Assembly (NCBI GenBank): GCA_964447315.1
Contig: CAYURQ010000027.1
Span: 1 to 6,183, forward strand
Source of the DNA: MWBV01 sp964447315
GTDB taxonomy: Archaea; Nanobdellota; Nanobdellia; Pacearchaeales; GW2011-AR1
Direction: 5' to 3'
DNA length: 6,183 nucleotides
Shown here: positions 1 to 4,833 of the stretch, piece by piece
How positions within the stretch are numbered: position 1 is the first letter of the stretch
How the letters are laid out: each line of letters starts with the position of its first letter
Translations under genes and position numbers: made by a program
Notes under the pieces: generated by a model
Seen by the model: only the letters and a program-made list of their open reading frames with translations
Databases searched by the model: none
Told to the model about the DNA's origin: nothing

Positions 1-584
1 TTGATTCTATTTATGTAAAGATTGAAAATATAGATTTGGTTGATGAAACAATTGAGGAAATAGAAAAAAAGCTTAGGTTTTCAAGAGGGAGTTTAAGTGA
101 GAAAGATCAGGATTTTACTGTCACAAATCCTGCAGATAAACAAGAGGCAATTAGGGAAACATTAAGCACTATGACTTTGTTTCTTACAGCTATTGCAGTA
201 ATTTCTCTAATCGTTGGAGGTGTTGGAATTGCAAATACAATGTTTACTTCTGTTTTAGAAAAGACAAAAGAAATAGGAATAATGAAAGCAATTGGAACGA
301 AAAATAAGGATATTCTTTTAATCTTTTTGTTAAATTCTGCATTGATTGGTTTGGTGGGTGGAATTGGAGGAGTTATATTTGGAGTTTTTGGTTCTAACTT
401 TGTTGGTTCTTTAGGTGCTAATGGTGGGGGAATGACAAGTAGAATGTTTGGGGCAACTTCAATAACGCCTGAACTTGTAATCGGGGCTTTATTGTTTTCA
501 GTTTTAATAGGTATGATAGCTGGAGCAATTCCAGCTTATAATGCTTCGAAGATGAAACCAGTTGATGCTTTACGTTACGAATGA
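1..584 (+). CDS. ABC transporter permease, MacB/FtsX type, C-terminal part (5' end outside window)
   Basis: The frame is open from the left edge (first full codon at position 3), so the gene starts outside the window. A TTG at 36 is internal. The visible part has the end of an extracytoplasmic domain, then three membrane segments: one starting at TLFLTAIAVISLIVGG, a second around FLLNSALIGLVGGIGG, and a third near the end (LVIGALLFSVLIGMIAGAIP). Family signatures are EIGIMKAIGTKNKDIL after the first segment, which is the coupling loop contacting the ATPase, and the terminal AYNASKMKPVDALRYE. Both are typical of the FtsX-like permease domain of MacB-type exporters. Such permeases work with a separate or fused ATPase and often a membrane fusion protein; these would lie upstream, outside the window. 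The substrate cannot be inferred. A stem-loop overlaps the stop codon. Confidence 0.9.
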   Translation, partial: DSIYVKIENIDLVDETIEEIEKKLRFSRGSLSEKDQDFTVTNPADKQEAIRETLSTMTLFLTAIAVISLIVGGVGIANTMFTSVLEKTKEIGIMKAIGTKNKDILLIFLLNSALIGLVGGIGGVIFGVFGSNFVGSLGANGGGMTSRMFGATSITPELVIGALLFSVLIGMIAGAIPAYNASKMKPVDALRYE

Positions 585-616
585 AATTCGTAACATTTTA
601 CCAAATCCTTGATTTG
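574..616 (+). terminator. Two tandem hairpins at the 3' end of the ABC permease gene
   Basis: The first is a perfect 9-bp stem (574-582 with 586-594, GTTACGAAT / ATTCGTAAC, loop GAA). It contains the last codons and the TGA stop at 582-584. It is followed by CATTTTA. The second is a 6-bp stem (602-607 with 611-616, CAAATC / GATTTG, loop CTT). No long U-run follows directly, so this could be a transcript-end or stability element rather than a strict terminator. The pairing is read directly; the function is inferred. Confidence 0.5.
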
Positions 617-679
617 AGTTTGAGGTATGAGTAAGAGTTTTATTAAAATTTAATAGTCTTCAAAAACTTTTTCAAAACA

Positions 680-688
680 TTTATAAAT
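680..688 (+). promoter_or_regulatory. TATA box of the DUF318 permease gene
   Basis: TTTATAAAT is centred about 29 bases before the ATG at 713. With usual archaeal spacing this puts the transcription start at or just before the start codon, giving a leaderless or nearly leaderless mRNA. No Shine-Dalgarno sequence precedes the ATG. Confidence 0.65.
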
Positions 689-706
689 ATTGATAATTGT
701 CAATAT
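687..706. promoter_or_regulatory. Probable operator palindrome at the permease promoter
   Basis: ATATTGATAATTGTCAATAT is a 20-bp inverted repeat with 9 of 10 pairs matching; only 694/699 fails. It begins at the 3' edge of the TATA box and ends near the expected transcription start. A dimeric repressor bound here would block polymerase loading. The protein that binds it is unknown. The winged-helix gene at 1864-2214 is the nearest candidate, but its own promoter carries a different repeat. Confidence 0.55.
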
Positions 707-712
707 GTTATT

Positions 713-1825
713 ATGGAAAGAAAAGATTGGAATTTACTGATTTGGATAGTTATAGTATTTGCAATTTTGTATTTTATTCCAGCAAATTCTGATTGGTTTA
801 AAACTTCAATATTATCTGCTTTTATTCTTCTTTCTGAATATGCAAAAGAACATGTCTTAACTTGTTTGGTTCCTGCATTATTTATTGCTGGAGCTATTGC
901 AGTTTTTATAAAAAAAGATGCTATTTTAAAATATTTAGGACACAAAGCTAAAAAATCAGTTTCATATTCAATTGCTTCTGTTTCAGGAGCTATTTTAGCT
1001 GTTTGCTCTTGCACAATCCTGCCTTTATTTGCAGGAATAAGAAAAAGAGGAGCTGGACTTGGACCTGCTATAACTTTCTTGTTTGCAGGACCTGCGATTA
1101 ATATTGCTGCAATATTTCTAACAATGTCTGTTTTAGGATTTAAGATTGGTATAGCCAGAATAATTTTCTCAATATTTTTATCTATTTTAGTTGGTTTAAC
1201 AATGGCATTTATATTCAGAGAAAAAATAAAAGAAGGAGGATTGTTTATTCAGGAAAGTAAAGATACTCAAACCTCAAAAAAAATTCTTTTTGCATTTTTT
1301 GGTTTAATGATAGCTGTTTTAGTTGTTAATGGACTTCAAATAAATCAATTAATAAAATACATTTTAATGTTTTCTTTTGCTATTGCACTTGTTTTACTTG
1401 TTGTTTTTAAATTCAAAAAAGAAAATACAAAAGAATGGCTAGGAGAAACCTGGAGTTTTTCTAAACTTTTATTGCCTTTATTATTTATAGGTGTATTTAT
1501 TGCAGGGTTTATAATGCCTTTAATTCCAGAAGCTTTAATACAAAATTTAGTTGGACAAAATACTGTTTTAGGTAACTTTATTGCCTCAATATTTGGAGCA
1601 TTTATGTACTTTTCAACATTAACAGAAATACCTATATTACAAGCTTTAATTGCTAAAGGAATGGCTTCTGGACCTGCACTTGCATTATTATTAGCAGGAC
1701 CATCATTAAGTCTTCCAAATATGCTTGTTATTCGGGGAGTTTTAGGAAACAAAAAAACAGGAGTTTATGTTTTATTAGTTGTAATATATTCAACAATTGC
1801 AGGATTATTATTCGGAATGATTTAA
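713..1825 (+). CDS. DUF318/ArsP-like membrane permease (PF03773 family)
   Basis: This 370-residue, very hydrophobic protein has about 10-12 predicted membrane segments. It has the DUF318 permease pattern: an early LTCLVPALFIAGAI segment (about 49-62), the Cys-containing motif VCSCTILPLFAGIRKRGAG (97-115, with C98 and C100), then ITFLFAGPAIN (120-130). A second, diverged copy of the last motif, ALLLAGPSLSLPN (324-335), suggests the two-half arrangement of this family. A hydrophilic loop (about 170-190) separates the halves. Family members include ArsP-type organoarsenical exporters and other presumed metal or metalloid efflux permeases. The paired cysteines suit a soft-metal or thiol-reactive substrate, but the actual substrate is not known. 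The start is the ATG at 713, which fits the TATA box. The gene stands alone, convergent with a regulator 38 bases downstream. Confidence 0.85.
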   Translation: MERKDWNLLIWIVIVFAILYFIPANSDWFKTSILSAFILLSEYAKEHVLTCLVPALFIAGAIAVFIKKDAILKYLGHKAKKSVSYSIASVSGAILAVCSCTILPLFAGIRKRGAGLGPAITFLFAGPAINIAAIFLTMSVLGFKIGIARIIFSIFLSILVGLTMAFIFREKIKEGGLFIQESKDTQTSKKILFAFFGLMIAVLVVNGLQINQLIKYILMFSFAIALVLLVVFKFKKENTKEWLGETWSFSKLLLPLLFIGVFIAGFIMPLIPEALIQNLVGQNTVLGNFIASIFGAFMYFSTLTEIPILQALIAKGMASGPALALLLAGPSLSLPNMLVIRGVLGNKKTGVYVLLVVIYSTIAGLLFGMI

Positions 1826-1863
1826 TTGTAAAGATGATTAATATAAAGATTTTGGGAAGATAA

Positions 1864-2214
1864 TTAAGAAACAAAAACAATCTCTTTGTTTTTATCTTCA
1901 GATTCTGAGGCCAACCCTAAATCTTTTTTAGTCAAGAACCATGCAAACCGGATGAAATTTTTTGCAATTTCATTTTCCATGTTAAGTTTGTACATATCAG
2001 ACTTTCCAACTCTTCTGGTTTTAACAATTATCCCTTTTTCAACAAATTCGTCAAAAAAACTTTTAAGGGAATTATAACTAATCTCTGCTTCTTTAGCCAT
2101 ATCAGTCATATTAAAATCAAAGAAATGATTTCCAATAAGAAAATCCAAAAACCTAAGTTTTGGCGTATCTCCAAAGTATTCCAAAAATGCTGATTTGTTT
2201 TCTTTATTTTCCAT
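1864..2214 (-). CDS. Winged helix-turn-helix transcriptional regulator (ArsR-like fold, archaeal type)
   Basis: This 116-residue protein opens with GDTPKLRFLDFLI (about 15-27), then a helix-turn-helix at about 33-62 (TDMAKEAEISYNSLKSFFDE as positioning and recognition helices). A basic beta-wing follows (GIIVKTRRVGKSDMYKLN, 61-78), then a C-terminal helix that probably dimerises (about 80-98). This layout is common among small archaeal winged-helix repressors. It contains no cysteine, so metal sensing through Cys ligands as in classical ArsR/SmtB proteins is not possible. The gene is convergent with the DUF318 permease and divergent from the 2314 gene. Its ATG at 2214 sits about 26 bases from a TATA box, with two 10-bp repeats between them, which suggests self-control. 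Regulation of the permease is possible but unproved. Confidence 0.8.
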   Translation of the reverse strand: MENKENKSAFLEYFGDTPKLRFLDFLIGNHFFDFNMTDMAKEAEISYNSLKSFFDEFVEKGIIVKTRRVGKSDMYKLNMENEIAKNFIRFAWFLTKKDLGLASESEDKNKEIVFVS

Positions 2215-2244
2215 GTTAATTTATGTTAATTTATGTTTATAAAT
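2213..2244 (-). promoter_or_regulatory. Regulator promoter with TATA box and 10-bp tandem direct repeats
   Basis: On the plus strand ATGTTAATTT occurs twice head to tail (2213-2222 and 2223-2232), followed by a partial third copy (ATGTTTATAA). The third copy merges into the minus-strand TATA box (2236-2244, read as ATTTATAAA). The repeats fill the space between TATA box and start codon, and the first includes two bases of the start codon. A period of one helical turn would place bound proteins on one DNA face. Autoregulation is inferred. Confidence 0.5.
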
Positions 2245-2284
2245 ATTTCTATATTATATGTTTAAACTATCAAAAACAGAAACA

Positions 2285-2293
2285 TTTAAAATA
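2285..2293 (+). promoter_or_regulatory. TATA-like box of the 2314 gene
   Basis: TTTAAAATA is centred about 25 bases before the ATG at 2314, consistent with a leaderless transcript. The intergenic space to the divergent regulator is 99 bases, so the two promoters are separate. Confidence 0.5.
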
Positions 2294-2313
2294 CCTCTAT
2301 AAGTAATATATTC

Positions 2314-2586
2314 ATGTCATCAGATCTTGAAAAAGAAAAAGCACAATTAATGTTTAAGCTTGCATACTCAAAGAAGAATTGGGGAGCAAAATATGACCGG
2401 CTAGAACATTTTAAGCGATTTCCTAACAGAGACAGGATAATCAAAGAACTTCAAAACACTGGATGGCTCCTTGTCAAAAACAAGCCAAACTACACAGGAA
2501 TATCACTAAATCCAAAACACAAAAAAGAAATAATAGAATTCATAGAAAAACACATGTCTGAATTACCAGGAAGTTTTGGAGGGTGA
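2314..2586 (+). CDS. Small basic hypothetical protein (90 residues), possibly winged-helix-like
   Basis: I do not recognise a named family. The protein is soluble, rich in Lys, Arg and Glu, and has no cysteine or membrane segment. An N-terminal helical, aromatic part (KKNWGAKYDRLEHFKRF, 20-36) is followed by RDRIIKELQNTGWLLVKNKPNYTGISLNPKHKKEIIEFIEK. That second half reads as helix, turn, strand-turn-strand, helix and could be a small winged-helix-like unit, though this is only a fold guess. The ATG fits a TATA box 25 bases upstream. Codon use has slightly more C and G in third positions than the flanking permease genes. A 28-codon ORF overlaps its stop codon. Coding is well supported by length, composition and promoter; function is unknown. 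Confidence 0.7.
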   Translation: MSSDLEKEKAQLMFKLAYSKKNWGAKYDRLEHFKRFPNRDRIIKELQNTGWLLVKNKPNYTGISLNPKHKKEIIEFIEKHMSELPGSFGG

Positions 2587-2669
2587 AAAATAAGACTTTT
2601 AAAGAAAAAGAAAGATGGGCTAAAGCAAAAGTCAGGGATTACCTAGATATGAAGATTTGGGGAGTATAA
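2583..2669 (+). CDS. Possible 28-residue basic microprotein overlapping the preceding stop
   Basis: A GTG at 2583 overlaps the TGA stop of the preceding gene (GTGA), the arrangement used for coupled translation. It opens a 28-codon frame with coding-like composition, rich in Lys, Arg and Trp, containing KERWAKAKVRDYLDMKIW and ending in TAA at 2667-2669. It could be a translationally coupled small protein. Alternatively, it could be the original C-terminus of the 2314 protein, separated by a frameshift. The start is not ATG and no homologue is recognised. Confidence 0.35.
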   Translation: MKNKTFKEKERWAKAKVRDYLDMKIWGV

Positions 2670-2701
2670 GGTTCATAATTAAATCCTCCAATATATTAAA
2701 A

Positions 2702-2744
2702 AAATATATAAACTTCAAAAAATTCCTTTTAAAAAGAAAGAGGT
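2702..2744 (+). promoter_or_regulatory. TATA box and Shine-Dalgarno site of the DUF202 gene
   Basis: A TATA box (AAATATATAAAC, 2702-2713) lies about 44 bases before the ATG, which leaves room for a leader of about 20 bases. GAGGT at 2740-2744, six bases before the ATG, is a good ribosome binding site. This is the only clear Shine-Dalgarno sequence in the window, and it matches the only gene whose TATA spacing leaves a leader. Confidence 0.65.
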
Positions 2745-2750
2745 TAAAAT

Positions 2751-3014
2751 ATGGATAATTATATTAAAAAGAGATTAATTAGTCATAAAAAGTTAGCACA
2801 AGAAAGAACTATTTTAGCTAACGAAAGAAATACTTTGGCTTATATAAGAACAGGATTTGGTTCTTTTGCATTAGGTCTTGCATTAATCAAATTATTTGAA
2901 GAGCATATCAAATATGTTTACATGGGATATGGGGCTGCTATTTTAGGAGTTTGTTTAATTGTTTTAGGAATTGTTTATTACCCCTTAAGAAAAAAAAGAA
3001 TTTTATCTTATTAA
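2751..3014 (+). CDS. DUF202 family small membrane protein (PF02656)
   Basis: The 87-residue protein begins with a basic cytoplasmic helix, then the DUF202 signature QERTILANERNTLAYIRTG (17-35), in which ANER and IRTG are the typical conserved positions. Two membrane segments follow (about 36-49 and 56-77), and the chain ends in a basic tail (PLRKKRILSY). Many family members have three segments; this is a short two-segment form. The family is found in bacteria, archaea and fungi (for example YidH-type proteins), and its molecular role is not established. The gene appears monocistronic with its own promoter and ribosome binding site, and is convergent with the coiled-coil gene across a terminator region. 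Confidence 0.85.
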   Translation: MDNYIKKRLISHKKLAQERTILANERNTLAYIRTGFGSFALGLALIKLFEEHIKYVYMGYGAAILGVCLIVLGIVYYPLRKKRILSY

Positions 3015-3056
3015 TTTCTGTTTAATTGAATTAAATGTTTTATCTATAAATTAAGT

Positions 3057-3107
3057 AAAAACCTCCTTAGAGGAGGAACCAGCAACATGGCATTGGTTTA
3101 TTTTTCC
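3057..3107. terminator. Bidirectional terminator between convergent genes
   Basis: Two hairpins lie back to back. The first is CCTCCT-TAG-AGGAGG (3062-3076), a G/C-rich 6-bp stem in an AT-rich surrounding. The second pairs 3077-3082 with 3093-3098 (AACCAG / TTGGTT, one G-U pair). On the minus strand the first hairpin is directly followed by TTTTT (3061-3057), an intrinsic-terminator shape for the coiled-coil gene. On the plus strand the second hairpin is followed by TATTTTT (to about 3106), suiting the end of the DUF202 transcript. Confidence 0.55.
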
Positions 3108-3170
3108 CATTAATTGTCTGCTTGTGCACATGGCATCTTTTTTTCTTTGCAGACTCTATTGAATCAAAAA
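3108..3170. other. Remaining convergent intergenic DNA with a 6-bp inverted repeat
   Basis: GTCTGC (3116-3121) pairs with GCAGAC (3149-3154) around a 27-base loop that contains a T-rich run. An 8-bp palindrome TGTGCACA sits at 3123-3130. ACATGGCAT here (3128-3136) repeats the copy at about 3085-3093. These may extend the terminator or belong to a small RNA; no convincing reading frame or RNA class is visible. Confidence 0.25.
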
Positions 3171-3518
3171 CTAAACTTGAATTGTAGGAGAAGTCTTTGA
3201 TATTTCTTCAATAGATTTTAAAGCACTTTCAACTGCTTTTATTTGTTCATTAAATACTTTTTCTTTTTCATCCATTTGGTCTTTTGAATTTTCATATTCC
3301 TGTTCCATCTTTTCTATTTCAAGTTCTTTTTTTCTTTGCTCTCTTTTTATGTCTTCTTGAATATCTTTTTTCCAGTTTTCAAGTTCTTTTTTTAATTTTC
3401 CTATTTTTTGTTCTTTCTTTTTTACATCCTCTTTAATATTAGATTTAGAATTCATTATCTCAATTTTTCTTTGAGTTAATCTTTCAACAATACTATATCT
3501 TGATTGGCTTTCACTCAT
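3171..3518 (-). CDS. Coiled-coil protein of unknown function
   Basis: The protein has 115 residues and no cysteine or membrane segment. After a short N-terminus (MSESQSRYSIVERLTQRKIE) residues from about 12 to 108 are almost entirely Lys, Glu, Gln, Ile and Leu with heptad-like spacing (VKKKEQKIGKLKKELENWKK, then QRKKELEIEKMEQEYENS). This predicts a long charged coiled coil or antiparallel helical hairpin. The chain ends in a short polar tail. Such composition suggests an oligomerising scaffold, structural or prefoldin-like protein, but no specific family is recognised. The ATG at 3518 lies about 27 bases from a minus-strand TATA box. Transcription probably ends at the hairpin and T-run at 3076-3057. 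Confidence 0.75.
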   Translation of the reverse strand: MSESQSRYSIVERLTQRKIEIMNSKSNIKEDVKKKEQKIGKLKKELENWKKDIQEDIKREQRKKELEIEKMEQEYENSKDQMDEKEKVFNEQIKAVESALKSIEEISKTSPTIQV

Positions 3519-3540
3519 AAATATTCTTTGATAATATAAC

Positions 3541-3549
3541 TAATATAAT
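3541..3549 (-). promoter_or_regulatory. TATA box of the coiled-coil gene
   Basis: On the minus strand this reads ATTATATTA, centred about 27 bases before the ATG at 3518, giving a leaderless transcript. It is divergent from the zinc-finger promoter, with only about 30 bases between the two TATA boxes, so the two may influence each other. Confidence 0.5.
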
Positions 3550-3579
3550 TTGTGTGTAAGCTTTTGCGGGAGTATATGT

Positions 3580-3587
3580 AATATAAG
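3580..3587 (+). promoter_or_regulatory. TATA box of the zinc-finger gene
   Basis: AATATAAG is centred about 26 bases upstream of the ATG at 3609, the same spacing seen at other genes of this window. It is the main support, beside the zinc ligands, for calling such a short gene real. Confidence 0.5.
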
Positions 3588-3608
3588 TTATATTCTAAAA
3601 TTAAAGAT

Positions 3609-3752
3609 ATGTCTCATAATGATAACTGCAAGCAATTAAGAAATAAATACAAATGTCCCTATTGTCAAAAGGTATATATGATGGAATGGGCATTAGAGAA
3701 TCATAAGAAAATTTGTACATTTAAAGAGGAAAAAATAGTTAATAATTCATAA
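3609..3752 (+). CDS. C2HC zinc-finger microprotein (47 residues)
   Basis: This short gene encodes one zinc finger: YKCPYCQKVYMMEWALENH then KKIC. The ligand spacing is C16-x2-C19-x12-H32-x3-C36, that of a classical C2H2-type finger with Cys as the last ligand. The hydrophobic positions in the finger (Tyr before the first Cys, Leu three residues before the His) also fit. C7 lies outside the motif. The tail is basic and acidic mixed (FKEEKIVNNS). Single-finger proteins of this size are common in archaea and their viruses and usually bind DNA, RNA or a protein partner; the target is unknown. The ATG fits a TATA box 26 bases upstream. Its last 52 bases overlap the 3' end of the BRO-N gene on the other strand. 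Confidence 0.7.
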   Translation: MSHNDNCKQLRNKYKCPYCQKVYMMEWALENHKKICTFKEEKIVNNS

Positions 3753-4141
3753 AGTTTTTTCATTCTTTCCTGGGCTAATTCAGGGTTTTCTATTTCCTGA
3801 ACTCTTTCATAACCTACTTTTGCAAGCCATCTTTTGAATGGTTCTGCTTTCTTAGAGGGTATTGACTGGATTAACCTAAAAGCTCCTTTCGTTGAAACAC
3901 AATTAATCTTCTGCTTTCCTCCTGGAGTCATTATATCAAGGGGGGTGGCAATTTGCCCCCATCCTTCATTAAACCCTTCATCTCTTCTTCTCATATCCTT
4001 AAGATAACCATTTGGGTTTTTAGAATCTGTAAGTATTGAAATAATGTCTGTAGCTACAAACCACCACTCTTCATTAAACCAAGTTCTTCTTATTGACTTT
4101 CCATTGAATATTGCTATATGTGTGTCTCCTTTTTCTTCCAT
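3701..4141 (-). CDS. BRO-N domain protein, probably truncated
   Basis: This 146-residue protein carries a BRO family N-terminal domain (PF02498, about residues 7-115). It shows the start IAIFNGKSIRRTWFNEEWWF (9-28), then the VATDI motif (29-33), NPNGYLKDMRRRDE (42-55) and KINCVSTKGAFRLIQSIPS (78-96). It continues with AEPFKRWLAKVGYERVQEIENPELAQERMKKLYEL (99-133). BRO-N proteins are DNA-binding proteins typical of viruses, phages (antirepressors) and mobile regions. Relatives carrying this linker usually continue for another 100 residues or more. Here family-like sequence stops near residue 133, and the last 13 residues (LTIFSSLNVQIFL) are antisense to the zinc-finger gene. I infer a 3' truncation by rearrangement, with a possibly still functional DNA-binding domain. 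It has its own promoter. Confidence 0.85.
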   Translation of the reverse strand: MEEKGDTHIAIFNGKSIRRTWFNEEWWFVATDIISILTDSKNPNGYLKDMRRRDEGFNEGWGQIATPLDIMTPGGKQKINCVSTKGAFRLIQSIPSKKAEPFKRWLAKVGYERVQEIENPELAQERMKKLYELLTIFSSLNVQIFL

Positions 4142-4151
4142 GTTTAATTTA

Positions 4152-4172
4152 GTTGCAACAAGTTTTTATATT
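4152..4172 (-). promoter_or_regulatory. BRO-N gene promoter with GTTGCAAC palindrome
   Basis: On the minus strand a TATA box (about 4172-4162, TATAAAAAC) lies about 26 bases before the ATG at 4141. A perfect 8-bp palindrome, GTTGCAAC (4152-4159), sits between TATA box and start, where a repressor would act. The TATA box nearly touches the end of the upstream AbrB-like gene (stop at 4175), so BRO-N is probably transcribed separately. Confidence 0.5.
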
Positions 4173-4174
4173 TT

Positions 4175-4372
4175 TCATTTATTTTTCTTTCCATCAAGAT
4201 AAGTAATTGTAATTTTCCTTCCTTTTTCATCTTCAGCTAAATATGAATAGATTATATCTCCTTTTTTAAGATTGCAACCTTCAACAATAAGTTTGTTTAT
4301 TGATATATAAGCAGTCATCCTTTTGAAAATTATTTTACTTTTCCATCCCATACCAAGAGATTTAATTTTCAT
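4175..4372 (-). CDS. AbrB/SpoVT-like DNA-binding protein (65 residues)
   Basis: The protein resembles swapped-hairpin AbrB-type domains. It has a basic N-terminus (MKIKSLGMGWKSKIIFKR), a strand-helix core TAYISINKLIVEGCNLKKGD (20-39) matching the usual pattern of strand, helix and 'GLKKGD' turn, and a last hairpin IIYSYLAEDEKGRKITITYL. Such proteins bind DNA as dimers and serve as transition-state regulators or antitoxins. The start chosen is ATG at 4372, because a TATA box at 4391-4400 is 24 bases upstream. A TTG at 4417 would add 15 residues but would lie upstream of that TATA box. It is divergent from a second AbrB-like gene, and a 10-bp element is duplicated between them. No toxin gene is visible next to it. 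Confidence 0.6.
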   Translation of the reverse strand: MKIKSLGMGWKSKIIFKRMTAYISINKLIVEGCNLKKGDIIYSYLAEDEKGRKITITYLDGKKNK

Positions 4373-4382
4373 AAATATGTTA

Positions 4383-4431
4383 GGTACCTCAAATATATAA
4401 GCTTTTGGGTGCCTCAAGATTTATATATAAA
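4383..4431. promoter_or_regulatory. Divergent AbrB-gene promoters with duplicated 10-bp element
   Basis: GGTACCTCAA (4383-4392) and GGTGCCTCAA (4408-4417) are direct repeats with 9 of 10 bases identical and a 25-bp period. The first covers the downstream edge of the minus-strand TATA box (4391-4400). The second lies just before the plus-strand TATA box (4421-4430, TTATATATAA). TATA-to-ATG distances are 24 and 23 bases. The arrangement suits one regulator controlling both genes, perhaps one of the two AbrB-like proteins; this is inferred. Confidence 0.5.
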
Positions 4432-4448
4432 AAAGAGCTTAAAATTAC

Positions 4449-4631
4449 ATGAAAATTCAGAAGAGATTTTTGAGAAAACATAATAATAAAGATTACTATA
4501 AGTATATGGTAAATATTCCTCCTCTTATTTTAAAAGAATCAGGTATAGAATATGGAGAGGATGTTGAAATAAAATCAGAAAAAGGTAAGATTGTTTTGAA
4601 AAAAAAGGCAAAGATAAAAAAATATGATTAA
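4449..4631 (+). CDS. AbrB/SpoVT-like DNA-binding protein (60 residues)
   Basis: The 60-residue basic protein has the AbrB-type pattern. A basic start (MKIQKRFLRKHNNKDYYKY) is followed by MVNIPPLILKESGIEYGEDV (20-39), where the family usually shows 'V.IPK.il...gl..Gd.v', and by EIKSEKGKIVLKKK as the final hairpin. This is closer to the family consensus than its divergent neighbour. Likely roles are a transcription regulator or the antitoxin of a toxin pair. However, the downstream reading frames are broken, so no intact toxin partner is seen. The ATG fits a TATA box 23 bases upstream. Confidence 0.7.
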   Translation: MKIQKRFLRKHNNKDYYKYMVNIPPLILKESGIEYGEDVEIKSEKGKIVLKKKAKIKKYD

Positions 4632-4643
4632 ATGAAATAATTA

Positions 4644-4833
4644 ATGATTTTAATTTCTGAGTTGAGAGGGGGACTATTAATTGGCTGGGATAGTGATTGA
4701 ATAATATAAAAGAATTGATGGAAAAAGGTTCACCATTGTTAAAGAAGGTAAATTAAAGAAAAATACCAAAGAATATAGGTTAAGTCTAGTTATAGATACT
4801 CTGTTAAATTTAAAGAGAACTAAAAATGATTAG
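4644..4833 (+). pseudogene. Decayed reading frame downstream of the AbrB-like gene
   Basis: Three short coding-like stretches lie in different frames. The first is 4644-4700: MILISELRGG then LLIGWDSD and a stop. A short piece around 4718-4756 reads MEKGSPLLKKVN. The longest open frame is 4705-4833, 42 codons with KRIDGKRFTIVKEGKLKK followed by KEYRLSLVIDTLLNL. The longest has a natural-looking composition but no ATG, GTG or TTG start at its head, and a stop just before it. A frameshifted and truncated gene explains this best. A TATAAAAG sequence at 4705-4712 complicates the picture, because it could drive an RNA or a frame with an unusual start. No family is recognised. Confidence 0.35.

Noticed and set aside
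700..1014. Minus-strand ORF of 104 codons
   Set aside because: It is antisense to the DUF318 permease, whose membrane topology and family motifs are clear; no promoter or family-like features.
1345..1752. Minus-strand ORF of 135 codons
   Set aside because: Antisense shadow of the permease C-terminal half; composition mirrors the codons of the membrane protein.
1886..2077. Plus-strand ORF of 63 codons
   Set aside because: Antisense to the winged-helix regulator, which has a recognisable domain and a promoter.
3040..3160. Short plus- and minus-strand reading frames with cysteines in the convergent spacer
   Set aside because: They run through the two hairpins, lack promoters and plausible starts, and have odd composition for this genome.
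4370..4417. Longer AbrB-like start at TTG 4417
   Set aside because: The added 15 codons contain the TATA box placed 24 bases before ATG 4372, so the shorter ATG start fits better.
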